DNA from: Saccoglossus kowalevskii
Lineage: Eukaryota; Hemichordata; Enteropneusta; Harrimaniidae
Length of the DNA: 30,157 nt
Reading direction: 5' to 3'
Assembly (NCBI RefSeq): GCF_000003605.2
Contig: NW_003142823.1
Location: 4,445 to 34,601 of the forward strand
Shown in pieces: positions 9,331 to 18,685 of the stretch. The notes under the pieces are model-generated. The model ran no database searches, was not told where the DNA came from, and was given only the letters and a program-made list of their open reading frames with translations. Both the position numbers and the translations under genes were made by a program. The first letter of the stretch is position 1, and each line of letters starts with the position of its first letter.

Positions 9331-10881
9331 ATGGCGGCCAAACTTCTTGACGAAATCGACGAGCATTACTTGACGTGCCAGATATGTCTAGAAAGGTTCA
9401 TAAACGCCAGGGTGTTGCCGTGTCAGCATAGTTTCTGTGAGGACTGTTTAACCAGGTTAGTAACTCGGACAGGGGTGAAGATTCACTGCCCCTCGTGTAG
9501 ATCAGAATTTGATCTACAAGATGGCGTCAAGTGTTTACCCAGGAACCTTCAACTCAACGCACTCACGGACCTCCTTCAACAACGTGATATTGCTGATAGA
9601 TCCACTGGTCAGTTCCTCTGTGAAGGTTGCGAGAACAGACCTTCTATCAACCACTGTATCCAGTGTGCTATCAAAATATGCGATAACTGTGCAAAAACAC
9701 ATCAACGGGTTCGATTGACCAGTGGTCATACGTTGATTGATCTCGGGCCACCTTGTAGCAAACACAACGAACATCCACTAGATCGCTACTGTACGAAATG
9801 TTCTAAGCAAATATGCAATATGTGTGTTGAGATTGAACACCAGAAACACGAGTGTCTCCCGATACAAGACGCCTGGCACAAAAAAGTTGCAGACACAAGT
9901 GACACTTACAAGTCATTGCATAAAAAGCAACAAGAGGTGCAGACTGTCACCAATAACATACACTCAGCATTGGTCACCCTGAAAGATCTGTATGACGCCG
10001 AAAACACAAGACTGGAGTCACACTCTAAGAGAGTAATTAACCGACTACGAGAAACAATGAAACAGATTGAGCAAAATATACACGAAGACACAGTGACGAA
10101 AAGCAGGTATTTGCAAACAGAGTACGAGTCCAGACAGGGGTACTTCCACGGAATTCTTTCTGCCAAGACATCGTTGAAGGAAAAAATCGACGTGGCCATG
10201 TCATCACTGAAGACGGTCACGGAAAATGGGGGTGGGCGTGAAGTTTTTAAAATGGATAAGTTAGATACAGAGAAACTCTTATCCGTCGAAGATAATTTAA
10301 TTGAAGTTGTGAAATTCCCCAAACTTTTTTATACCGATGATATGAATAAAATGCTAATGAGTGACAATTTCAAACATATGTCAATAGGAAATTACAGAAC
10401 ACGTGCAGTTAAAGTCGGCTACCGTCCACAGCAGAGGAAAGTATCGAAGATTGTCGAAACGCATATACATGTCGAGGAAGTGCAAGAAGTGGAGACATCT
10501 CAAGTTGCATCTTTAAAATTACAAAATGTCATCATCAGAGATATTTTAAAAACTCCGCTGAGGAAAGGTGATAGGCGGTATATGCTGTCAACCCATTGGT
10601 TCAAACTATGGAATCAGTATGTTGCGCATGGTCAGGACGATGACCAATCACAGCTCGCACAGCATCCTGGGCCTGTTGACAACGCAACATTATTCGTCAA
10701 CCCAGGGGAGAACGTTTTGAAATCAAATTTAGCTGATAAAATTGATTACATTCTTATTCCGTATGAAGCATGGGACAAGTTGGTCCTCTGGTACAACGCA
10801 GTTGATGGCCAAGTTCCTCTCGCCAGAACTGTCAGCCACGTGGGAGTGACAGGAACTAGACTCTGTGCCGAAGACATGTAA
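9331..10881 (+). CDS. RING/B-box/coiled-coil protein with C-terminal DUSP domain (TRIM-like E3 ligase), gene 2
   Basis: A single-exon frame of 516 residues. The RING is complete (Cys16, Cys19, Cys31, His33, Cys36, Cys39, Cys53, Cys56). B-box 1 ligands are Cys97, Cys100, Cys109, Cys112, Cys117, Cys120, His124, His133. B-box 2 ligands are Cys142, His145, Cys154, Cys157, Cys162, Cys165, His170, His173. A coiled coil runs about 185-300. A short motif, MSIGNY, precedes the linker and recurs as ISIGCY in gene 1. The DUSP domain covers about 400-505, with HWFKLWNQYV, HPGPVDNATLF, YILIPYEAWDKLVLWY and VDGQVPLAR. A further 15 or so residues follow, absent from gene 1. It lies 3.5 kb downstream of gene 1 in the same orientation, so tandem duplication is likely, but the divergence shows it is old. 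Predicted role: ubiquitin ligase with a DUSP interaction module. A possible AATAAA is at 11510-11515. Confidence 0.93.
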   Translation: MAAKLLDEIDEHYLTCQICLERFINARVLPCQHSFCEDCLTRLVTRTGVKIHCPSCRSEFDLQDGVKCLPRNLQLNALTDLLQQRDIADRSTGQFLCEGCENRPSINHCIQCAIKICDNCAKTHQRVRLTSGHTLIDLGPPCSKHNEHPLDRYCTKCSKQICNMCVEIEHQKHECLPIQDAWHKKVADTSDTYKSLHKKQQEVQTVTNNIHSALVTLKDLYDAENTRLESHSKRVINRLRETMKQIEQNIHEDTVTKSRYLQTEYESRQGYFHGILSAKTSLKEKIDVAMSSLKTVTENGGGREVFKMDKLDTEKLLSVEDNLIEVVKFPKLFYTDDMNKMLMSDNFKHMSIGNYRTRAVKVGYRPQQRKVSKIVETHIHVEEVQEVETSQVASLKLQNVIIRDILKTPLRKGDRRYMLSTHWFKLWNQYVAHGQDDDQSQLAQHPGPVDNATLFVNPGENVLKSNLADKIDYILIPYEAWDKLVLWYNAVDGQVPLARTVSHVGVTGTRLCAEDM

Positions 10882-13235
10882 AGCGAGTATATGCCGCGGA
10901 TGTACACCAGACTAAACGGACATTGTACAGGGCATTAACGACTTTATATGTGTAGATTGTCGTAAAGCATCGTCGGAGGAATACTTCAAACTCAAATACA
11001 ATCGATTTTCCATCATATACGTCCCCCACTAATTCGTTTTGAAAACATCCACATGTTTGAGCAGCAAACTGAGTTTACAGTTTTCGCGTGTGGGTGGAGA
11101 AATTGTCTACAGGTTATTGCGTGGGGTCCGCATTTGAGAGGGTTAAAATATTTTGATGAGAGGGCGGGGAGGTTTTTGCGCATTTGGGTAGGTATATTAT
11201 TCGTGTAGCAGGCATTTTGCGTTAAGCCACAAACAATCTTGAAATTCACTTGGATATATGCATTTTGTTTGTCAATGTTTAATCGGCACACCACGTCCGT
11301 TCTCTTTACCCATCATATAACGTCTAGTAGGTTATCACTTACCGTCTGTGAGTGCATTAGGGAATTTTGCGGCGGACTTGGTCACGCAAAGCAGTGATTA
11401 AGGTGCTTACGAACGTAGGGATTACAAAAGGTTTGTCACACTACAAGCCGGGTAACACTACATCTATAATTTTCAAGAGCAGAAGCTGTAGTAGGAAGGG
11501 GGAGTTGAAAATAAAAAGGCAGGGCAGATTTTTAATTCCATAGTGGGAAGGTACTTTCTGAATTGAGTAGAGGGGGGCATAACAGAATAGCTTTAGGGTT
11601 ACCCTATTTTTTGCGAATGGCATTTAAAATTGATAGAAACAACTACATAAACAATATCTAGAAATTTGAATGAAAATGTGTAAAATCGCTCGTTGGCTGC
11701 TTTTATAAAATTGTATCTTTTACGTGTGGTGAATATCAGCAATGTTAAATCCACGGATTTAAGCGAATGAAACCCCGTTTATTTGACGTATTATTAAGAG
11801 GGAGATTTTACTGTCTTACGGCAAAACTGTTGTTGCGCTATGCTCAGATCATACTTAGCTTGACTCGGTCTAATAGCTTTAGACACAACACACATCCATT
11901 TGGTATTTCCCAAACATATTACATGTATATGGATATTAGCAATGTTCGAATAAATATTTTGTATTAGCCGTGAACAAGCACGGTTAAGATTGACATGGAC
12001 TGCAATTACCATTTTCATAAAGCCGAGATATTTTCAAAACATGAAGACACGATTGGTTGAAAGCAGCACCACTACCTGGCAAACTCTGTGTCTTGGTCAT
12101 TTGAACGCGCGTCATCCAAACAAAATTCCATATCCTATTTGAGTTACACAAAACAAAACTGCCTATTAAACCGAATGTGATGAAATTGTTATTGCTGTAT
12201 TCTTTTCAGATAAATACATAATCCATAGAGAAAATAAGTGCCATTAATAGTTTACATATCATTGTACGCAGAACCCAAATTATACCAGCCCCATAAAGTT
12301 GTTAATAATTTGGTAAAATTAGAGTTAAAACAATTCTCTATCTGAAATATATGTGCATGTTAGCGCCCCCCCCCCCCCAATGAAACGGGAATCAGTTGTT
12401 TACTTAGGGTACAAGCAACCAATCTTGCCAAGTCGTAGAATTGCGTAAACAATTTGTGTTTTTGGAAGTAATTAACTTTTTCACAAACTGTAGTGTTAAA
12501 AAGTTGCCAAATATATGTTGTGTTGGGACAGAAATGTCTTAAACATGTACTACACCAAGAAAGAATGTAGTTGAGTTGAGATACATCTGTCCATAATGTG
12601 CATCTGCTGATTTAAATGTTAACAGTATTGAGAAAAGATGCATTCATTTATACGTAACCCTGATAAAAAAAATCATGCAAAAATAACATACACGCTTTTA
12701 TTTTGAATTCAATAACTTGAAGCTGTTACAAAGGTGATTCATATTACAAATGTTTTATTTTTAATGTCGTATTTGGTATCGAAATCAGCTTGTAATTAAG
12801 TATACATACTGTAATATTTTTTCATTCATTTTTTCAGATAAAAAATAACAATTTAGTATTATATACAAGTCACAATTGAAAACATTTCAAACTACAGTAA
12901 TCTACAAATTGCTTGTAATACTTTTTATATCATGTTTTTATTTTATGTCACTTACAACAAGATTGGGAGATAGTGACGGAAACCTGCATTGGATGTTCTG
13001 TCACCAAACAATAATATTTTTTTTTACTCGATATCAAACTTGTGTTAAAACATACATAACACATTTCTTCTTTTTTTTCAATCAATAATATTTTTGTTTT
13101 GTTTTAATTCAGTATGAATGAATAATGCCAATAAAGTTATTACTATAAATCATTCTTTCTATAAAACAATACAATGTTACATGTTATATAAAACGCAGTC
13201 ATAATTTAGTTGAACGTTGAGGGCGATATGCGAGC
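10882..13235. other. Intergenic DNA between convergent genes 2 and 3
   Basis: Both 3' flanks lie here. Candidate polyadenylation signals are AATAAA at 11510-11515 for gene 2 and TTTATT (AATAAA on the minus strand) at 12937-12942 for gene 3. A run of 14 C lies at 12365-12378. Open frames on the minus strand at 11013-11294 and elsewhere are short and unrecognisable. No RNA gene is seen. Confidence 0.45.
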
Positions 13236-14561
13236 TTACTGAAGTACACATGATTCCTTGGGCGGCGGATTGGACAGCGACAAAATGCTACGTGGATGAA
13301 ACCGTCCCAGACTGTACTGTTTAGTTTTGACTTGCTGCATAGTATGTTGTACAGTTCCGTCTGACATAAATCCTGAATACCTCAGTGTCTTTCCTGGAAG
13401 AAGCAAATCTTTAGTTAAAGTGAAAGTGGGCGAGGACTCAGTCCGTTGTGATGTTTCTCTCACGCTGTGGCCAACAATCGGGTTGTTGTTAGTGGCTTCA
13501 CTTTCTCTTTCTGATCTAAACTTTGTCTCACATGCGACGACTTTGTCAATGGTGGTAAATGATTCTTCGACAGAAACGTGTCTGTAATTTTTCACTTTCT
13601 CGCTCAACTCTCTTGCCATCGACAGATTCTGTATGATGCCTTCCTCCGCCAATTCTATCTGCGTCAGCTCTCGATGCATGACGTCACACGTCTCCTGGTG
13701 CTCGGCATCCAGGTATTTCGCCTTCGCCTCCGCATCTTTCTCCAAGTGATGAATTATTTCATTCATCGTCTCACGGATCAGCGTCTTCTTCTTCTCCAGA
13801 TCCAGGGCTATCTGGTTCTTCTGAGAGTCGTACACAGAAGCTACCTTCTTGGTCAGGACTTCTACATTAGATTTCTTATCGCTGATATCGTGCAATCGAT
13901 CCAACAATGTGCTTTCAGTTGACCGAATTTTAGTTGATAAATAATCAGTAGTTTTCTGTAACGGGAAGCATTGATGCGGAGGGTGTCCATGGCGCATAAC
14001 AACGCATTTAACACAGACGGCGATCCCACAAGTGTTGCAATGGAAACTTGACGGGGCGCCGATGTGATGTTTGCACGTTTCGAGCGCTACTGTTCCATTG
14101 CCAATGATCGCCAACATATACTCATCTAAAGTCATCTGCATATGAGTTTCCGTCAGTTTGACTTTTCTGTGAGTATTAGAGCAAGGGTGACAAAGGAACG
14201 ATGAACATTCTACACACCGATTTCCCGCAATTGTTTCTTCACACGCATCACAAGAAAGGGTGTCTTCGTTCGTAACGTTTCCGTGCTCTCTGTTTTCTAA
14301 CAGTTCTGCCAATCCGTTCATCTGATAATTCTTGGGAAGACTGGCAATCCCGGAAGACGACGGTAACAGGTGCAATTTCCGGCATGTTGGGCACTTCAAC
14401 GTCCTATCGCCGCCACTGACTTGAACCAGGCAGTTGAAACAAAAGTGATGCTGGCACGGCAGAACCCTGGCGTCTTTAAATCGCTCCATGCATATTGGAC
14501 AAGTTAGGTGTTCATCGCTAATTTGCTGTAGAAGTAACGAGTCCGACATCTTGGCTGCCAT
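13236..14561 (-). CDS. RING/B-box/coiled-coil protein ending in a CaaX box (TRIM-like E3 ligase), gene 3
   Basis: A single-exon minus-strand frame of 441 residues starting at an ATG with context attatcATGg. The RING is complete (Cys21, Cys24, Cys36, His38, Cys41, Cys44, Cys57, Cys60). B-box 1 ligands are Cys104, Cys107, Cys116, Cys119, Cys124, Cys127, His131, His140. B-box 2 ligands are Cys163, His166, Cys175, Cys178, Cys183, Cys186, His191 and His196 or His193. A coiled coil runs about 200-330. The C-terminal 90 or so residues are polar, show no DUSP, B30.2, NHL or filamin pattern, and end PPPKESCVLQ. CVLQ fits a CaaX prenylation motif, with Gln as the last residue favouring farnesyl transferase. 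This predicts a membrane-tethered ligase, which is an inference. The segment LTKDLLLPGKTLRYSGF sits where DUSP begins in genes 1 and 2 and could be a vestige, but that is weak. It is convergent with gene 2. Confidence 0.92.
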   Translation of the reverse strand: MAAKMSDSLLLQQISDEHLTCPICMERFKDARVLPCQHHFCFNCLVQVSGGDRTLKCPTCRKLHLLPSSSGIASLPKNYQMNGLAELLENREHGNVTNEDTLSCDACEETIAGNRCVECSSFLCHPCSNTHRKVKLTETHMQMTLDEYMLAIIGNGTVALETCKHHIGAPSSFHCNTCGIAVCVKCVVMRHGHPPHQCFPLQKTTDYLSTKIRSTESTLLDRLHDISDKKSNVEVLTKKVASVYDSQKNQIALDLEKKKTLIRETMNEIIHHLEKDAEAKAKYLDAEHQETCDVMHRELTQIELAEEGIIQNLSMARELSEKVKNYRHVSVEESFTTIDKVVACETKFRSERESEATNNNPIVGHSVRETSQRTESSPTFTLTKDLLLPGKTLRYSGFMSDGTVQHTMQQVKTKQYSLGRFHPRSILSLSNPPPKESCVLQ

Positions 14562-14800
14562 GATAATCAGTGGAATTTCTGACGACCTCAGGCTGCTGTG
14601 GAAACATCAACTTCCGGGTCCACCGGTTCAGATTTGTGTGTATAATGCCCTCAACGGTAAATATAGGTAGTTCGGTTGTCTGTAATTAGGGTAGGAATTA
14701 GGGTAACGTGACACAGACAAAAAGTTGTACTATTTTGTCAAGATAAAATTAAAGCAAACAGCTATTCTCATGAATTTCCTGGTATAGTTCCAGTTAATTA
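14562..14800 (-). promoter_or_regulatory. Likely promoter region of gene 3 with ETS motif
   Basis: On the minus strand CCGGAAGT (plus ACTTCCGG, 14610-14617) lies about 50 bases before the start codon. This is a perfect ETS-family core, common at broad metazoan promoters. The stretch is GC-richer than its surroundings. Two TTAGGG hexamers (14686-14691 and 14698-14703) are present but too few to be telomeric. Confidence 0.45.
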
Positions 14801-14803
14801 TAT

Positions 14804-14864
14804 TATTAGTATTAGTATTAGTATTAGTATTAGTATTAGTATTAGTATTAGTATTAGTATTAGT
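14804..14864. repeat. (TTAGTA)n hexanucleotide microsatellite, about 10 units
   Basis: A near-perfect array of TTAGTA about 240 bp upstream of gene 3. It resembles but differs from the TTAGGG telomere unit. A TCACGTGA E-box follows directly at 14867-14874. Confidence 0.95.
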
Positions 14865-14946
14865 AATCACGTGAATATAATTAAACCAACAGGCAACTTA
14901 AAGTGACTTCAAATTAATTTAGAAATTGCCAAATCGTAATTAATTC

Positions 14947-15234
14947 TTAAAGCGGCAATAGCTGTGATTTTGATTTTTTTTGTTTAAATATAACCACATA
15001 AAAACTACAAAATCTTACCGAAATATCGTTTAAGATATAATTGCATAGGGAAAGTGACAGCCGAGTACACAAAGCTAATCTCACGTGAAAATCGATGTGA
15101 AAACTAATATTCGAGTAGTTGCCTTTTTGTTGAAATGGGAACCGTACGATGCACGATGTGCACTATTATGAGAAATATCACGTAACAAATCTTCAGTGAG
15201 AGGACTGAGAAAAAAATCGATATTGACGCTTTAA
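14947..15234. mobile_element. MITE-like element flanked by TTAA
   Basis: TTAA at 14947-14950 is followed by AGCGGCAATA. At the other end TATTGACGCT is followed by TTAA at 15231-15234. The terminal inverted repeats match at 9 of 10 bases, and both sides continue inward into T-rich sequence. TTAA targets are used by piggyBac and Kolobok superfamilies. There is no coding capacity in the 288 bp. Assignment between the two superfamilies is open. Confidence 0.6.
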
Positions 15235-16115
15235 ACCTCAAATCTATTTTCAGAGATTGCGGAAGTCACAGCCTCCGTGGTAACCATTATACCCAGCTTC
15301 GTTATTATTACTTCATAGTATCTATAAAATACACTATGCCACAATTCCCGAGTTTCGAGTTCATAATGGCTGCTTATTTGCATACCTAATTCAAGGGCGC
15401 ACTGCGAGTGGGGTTGTTTTTGAATCATCACCGAGGCGTAAATTGAATAGTTCCAAAAATGTCTCCAGTATAATCTTACTTGGCTGTGTATTCTATTTGC
15501 ATTTACCAATCATATTTTCATCACAATAAAAATGCATACATTACAGCTAAAGAGACAGACAATTGCAGATATCAGCCGCAACCATTTGACTAGTAAGTTA
15601 TAATATAGGCAAACATATGAAAGTTTTTTATCTACCCTATCACTCTCGCAACATGAATTCCGAGACTGGCTCAACTAGTTCAGAAAAACCACTGTTCATT
15701 GTAATAAATTTGTCGAACATTTATATGGGCTATCGGAGTAGACGGTTTCTGAATAAAAAAAATAGTACAATCAACAATACACATGATCTACGGGTAGGAT
15801 AATTTAAATGACAACGGACTATATTTGTTTATTTGGGGGTGACTGGATGATTGATGGAATAAATTGTAATGTAGTTAAGTATCATCGTTATCCTTGAATA
15901 CCATCTGTGATACGTCACATGTCAATGAACTACCCACACTTCCTATGTAATCAATATCTGTACTTTTAAGTAATAAAGTTACTTCCCATTTAGTAGTCAA
16001 CTGAATAACACCGTGTCTCGTCTATTCCTTACTGTTACCATACAAACATTACATCAAAGACGCGCTGAAAATGTTGGAGGAAGGCGCGACATTGCACTTT
16101 TTAACGTTACTGTAC
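15235..16115. other. Intergenic AT-rich stretch
   Basis: No gene is recognised. A minus-strand frame of 92 codons (15231-15509) and a plus-strand frame of 61 codons (15617-15802) match no known family and may be chance. AATAAAG occurs at 15971-15977. Confidence 0.4.
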
Positions 16116-17175
16116 AACTATTGAGACAGTTCGTCTAATAGTGTCTAAAAAGTTAGACATCTCTTTTTTGGGTAACTATTGGGGCAGTTCGTTTTTCTCC
16201 GATATTATCGATAATATCGATATTATCGTCTAATTATGTCTGAAAATGTCTAAGTTAGACATCTCTCTTTGGGTAACTGTGATGAATTTGTTTTTGCGTA
16301 TCTGTTGTCCGACTTATTTAGTTGATTACTAGCGAATGGCTGTGTTATGTCTGTCATCGTTTCCACCCATTTGAGTTCTGGACGGAACTCGACTCAGTGA
16401 TTTGGAACTAATTACGAGATAACCGTCGCTATTCGGACTACTATTTCTGACAGTTGGTATTCGTAGTTATTAATGTAGTGAACGATTAATCAGAAGATAT
16501 GACGTGTTCAGTACTTAGTTTGATTGGCTATGTGCAAGTTGAATGTGTGAAGGTTACGCCTTACAGTGTTTAAACTGCTTTGTAATTGGTTAAGTTTTGA
16601 TATGTAATAAACAGTCCAAGCTTGGTCACAGAGAGAGGGAGAGAGAGAGAGAGAGCACCACGAGGCGAAAGAGTCTTGGTCCGTGCTGGGGAGAGACCCC
16701 GGCGAGGCAGTTCGCCTCGAGGCGTTCTCGATGTGGCGAAAGACTAGCTATTGAACCGTATTTCGTTGTGTGTGTCTTATTTGACTCAAAACGTTTAAGT
16801 GACTTTCCCGATCCCGTACCTCAAGGGGACGAGATATAGAGACGAGACGATATTCCCCCCTGACACGTTGGAGAACCCCAGAGGAGAAGATTTTACCCCT
16901 GATATAACTATTGGGGCAGTTAGTTTTTCTCCGATATTATCGATCTTATCGTCTAATAATGTCTAAAAATGTCTAAGTTAGACTTCTCTGTCAACATTTC
17001 ATTAGATTTTATTATAATGTCGGAGCAAAACGATCTTCCCCAATAGTGGCCTAGATGTAGGTGTATAACTTAGAATTTATTAGACATTATTAGACGATAA
17101 TATCGGTGAAAAACGAACATCCGTAACACGAGTTAATGATGTCAACATTTCATTAGATTGTATTTGGCGATAATA
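16116..17175. repeat. Foldback repeat cluster built on AACTATTGGGGCAG...GATATTATCG...GTCTAA units
   Basis: At least four related units are visible: A at 16116-16173, B at 16174-16274 and C at about 16906-16990 in direct orientation, and D at about 17036-17117 inverted. Units share AACTATTG, a GTTCGTTTTTC segment, palindromic GATATTATCG tracts and repeated GTCTAA with GTTAGAC. A and B are separated only by TTGGGT, so they are tandem. C and D form a stem-loop-sized inverted pair. A second direct repeat, CAACATTTCATTAGATT, occurs at about 16993 and 17145. No coding content. Likely a foldback or satellite-like transposable repeat. Confidence 0.75.
16279..16905. mobile_element. Inserted 627-bp LTR-like segment between repeat units B and C
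   Basis: The segment interrupts the tandem units. AACT precedes it (16275-16278) and follows it (16906-16909), consistent with a 4-bp target-site duplication. It is GC-richer than the flanks, has CCAAT-type ATTGG motifs, AATAAA at 16606-16611, an AG-rich tract at 16630-16655 and GC-rich sequence after it, an order like U3-R-U5. It lacks clear TG...CA ends and has no gag or pol, so a solo LTR is only a proposal. The 80-codon Arg/Glu-rich frame at 16597-16839 is a by-product of the AG tract. Confidence 0.45.
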
Positions 17176-17895
17176 TCCGATAATGATTTATATGACATTG
17201 TCGAGCCCTCGTGGAATTTTAAAGAGTAGAGGACTATTTGTACAGGAGATGTTCCAGTGGGGACTTGTTAAAATTGTTCGATTGGCATATCGTAATCCTT
17301 TATTAGAACAGAACATGTTCTATATTTAACAAAACAAAACGTTGCTATGTTTCTATATAGGCATACAACGAACTCGAACCAAAAGAAGTCGTCCGATACA
17401 AACGACCTGCGTCCTTGAAAATCGAGTCTTATCGCCCTCGTGTTTCTGAGCAAAAAAATGTCTAGGCCAAAAGACAACCGAATTTCGCCCATTCTTTCCA
17501 GTGGTTAGATAGGTTATTTTTATTAAGAGCGCCGGGGGAATCAAAATTTGCGATGTGAATCACTTCGGCGACGAAAAATCAGTGATAGGGGTGAGAGTAA
17601 TTTCGACCCGCCAATCGATATTGGCAAGATTCAGGGCACGCAGTGACCAGTGAGGCTCAAAACTACACAAACCTTTACGAATTTCAATGAAAGACATTAA
17701 TTCATTTTTATTACAGACTCCAGGAGAACAAATATACATTATGTAATCCAGTCTGGTGAGGGAATAATCAAAGATAAATAAACAAATAACGCAACATTTT
17801 ATTTCCCGTTTTATAAAAACTCATGCTGGTGAAATCTGTTGTATTTTATACCTATCTATATACTAGTAATTCTTTCGTTGAAAACATGCTTAGGC
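17176..17895. other. Unassigned stretch with possible minus-strand transcript end
   Basis: Overlapping minus-strand frames at 17268-17544 are unrecognised. TTTATT at 17297-17302 reads AATAAA on the minus strand. A plus-strand acceptor-like tttttattacag ends at 17716. None of these is enough to call a gene. Confidence 0.3.
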
Positions 17896-17929
17896 ACACA
17901 GTCCCTCTATCACTATAGAGGGACTGTGT
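17896..17929. repeat. Perfect 15-bp hairpin flanked by TTAGGC direct repeats
   Basis: ACACAGTCCCTCTAT (17896-17910) and ATAGAGGGACTGTGT (17915-17929) are exact reverse complements separated by CACT. TTAGGC precedes the hairpin at 17890-17895 and recurs at 17929-17934, overlapping the last base, so the pattern resembles a tiny insertion with a target duplication. The stem is too short for a typical microRNA precursor. The CCCTCT/AGAGGG core also forms the hairpin at 8298-8314. Confidence 0.9.
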
Positions 17930-18191
17930 TAGGCAGAACATTGGGAAACCATGGAACGTAATTTACGGCACGTGACTAAAAAACAATTCAATGCATGTGA
18001 ATTTCCCAATGAACGTTTCAATATTCTGGTTATCTCTGGTGTGACTGCAATCTTTGATTCAGGTATAAAAAAAAACTGTTTCAAATCGTAGCATAAAGTA
18101 CGGGACTGAACCTTTGGGGAACCGTGACGGAAATTACTCGCTTTTGAGGCTGTCATAATAAGCCTGAGCGAGAGTGAAAACCGTGTTTATG

Positions 18192-18443
18192 CTAGAAAAA
18201 ATGAAGACCTTGAACGTACTTTATGTACTTTAGTACAAAGTCATATTTTGTTTGATTGCCTAACGCGCTGCAAGTTAGTGTGCACATACCTAAGCGGTCG
18301 TTCCTCAGCAAATGATTTAGCCCACTGGCAAGCATTTTCCGTGTCAAATTTGCAAAACTTTCCGTTTTTACGCAATCTGGGAAGTCCAAATTACTAAACG
18401 AAGTACAGGACGACGAAGCAGAAATATCCACGAACCAACACAT
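18192..18443 (-). CDS. Hypothetical minus-strand open frame below an ETS site
   Basis: An 83-codon frame starting with ATG at 18443, of balanced composition and without recognised domains (begins MCWFVDISASSS). A perfect ETS motif, ACCGGAAGTG (18499-18508), lies about 55 bases before the start, and the CCAAT-bearing array at 18686-19060 lies further upstream on the same strand. That arrangement would suit a minus-strand promoter. No splice structure or homologue is established, and a frame of this length can arise by chance. Confidence 0.22.
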   Translation of the reverse strand: MCWFVDISASSSCTSFSNLDFPDCVKTESFANLTRKMLASGLNHLLRNDRLGMCTLTCSALGNQTKYDFVLKYIKYVQGLHFF

Positions 18444-18685
18444 ACCAAAAATTATATCTCAAAAGCAAATATTCGTGGTATATTTCAACTCTAACCGGAC
18501 CGGAAGTGAGAATGTACTCTAAATATCAAAACATATTGTAATATAAGGTAGTAATGAAAACAAATTCATGCCTTTATAACTGTACACTGGAGTCGGTAAA
18601 AGCATATTTATTTATATAAGTATACTTTTGTAATAAATTCAAAACCCAGCTACATTTGGTATCAGTCTCATTCAAATCTAAACCA
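18444..18685. promoter_or_regulatory. ETS motif ACCGGAAGTG and AT-rich flank
   Basis: The ten-base motif at 18499-18508 is an ideal ETS-family site. It sits between the 77-bp CCAAT array and the minus-strand frame at 18192-18443. The rest of the stretch is AT-rich and unremarkable. Confidence 0.4.

Noticed and set aside
9535-10322. Minus-strand frames opposite gene 2 (and similar ones opposite genes 1 and 3)
   Set aside because: They are antisense shadows of the conserved TRIM frames.
14686-14703. TTAGGG repeats as interstitial telomere
   Set aside because: Only two hexamers, separated by six bases; the nearby array is TTAGTA, not TTAGGG.
16597-16839. 80-codon frame with an Arg-Glu repeat
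   Set aside because: The repeat is the translated AG tract, the rest has no recognisable domain, and it lies inside an LTR-like insertion.
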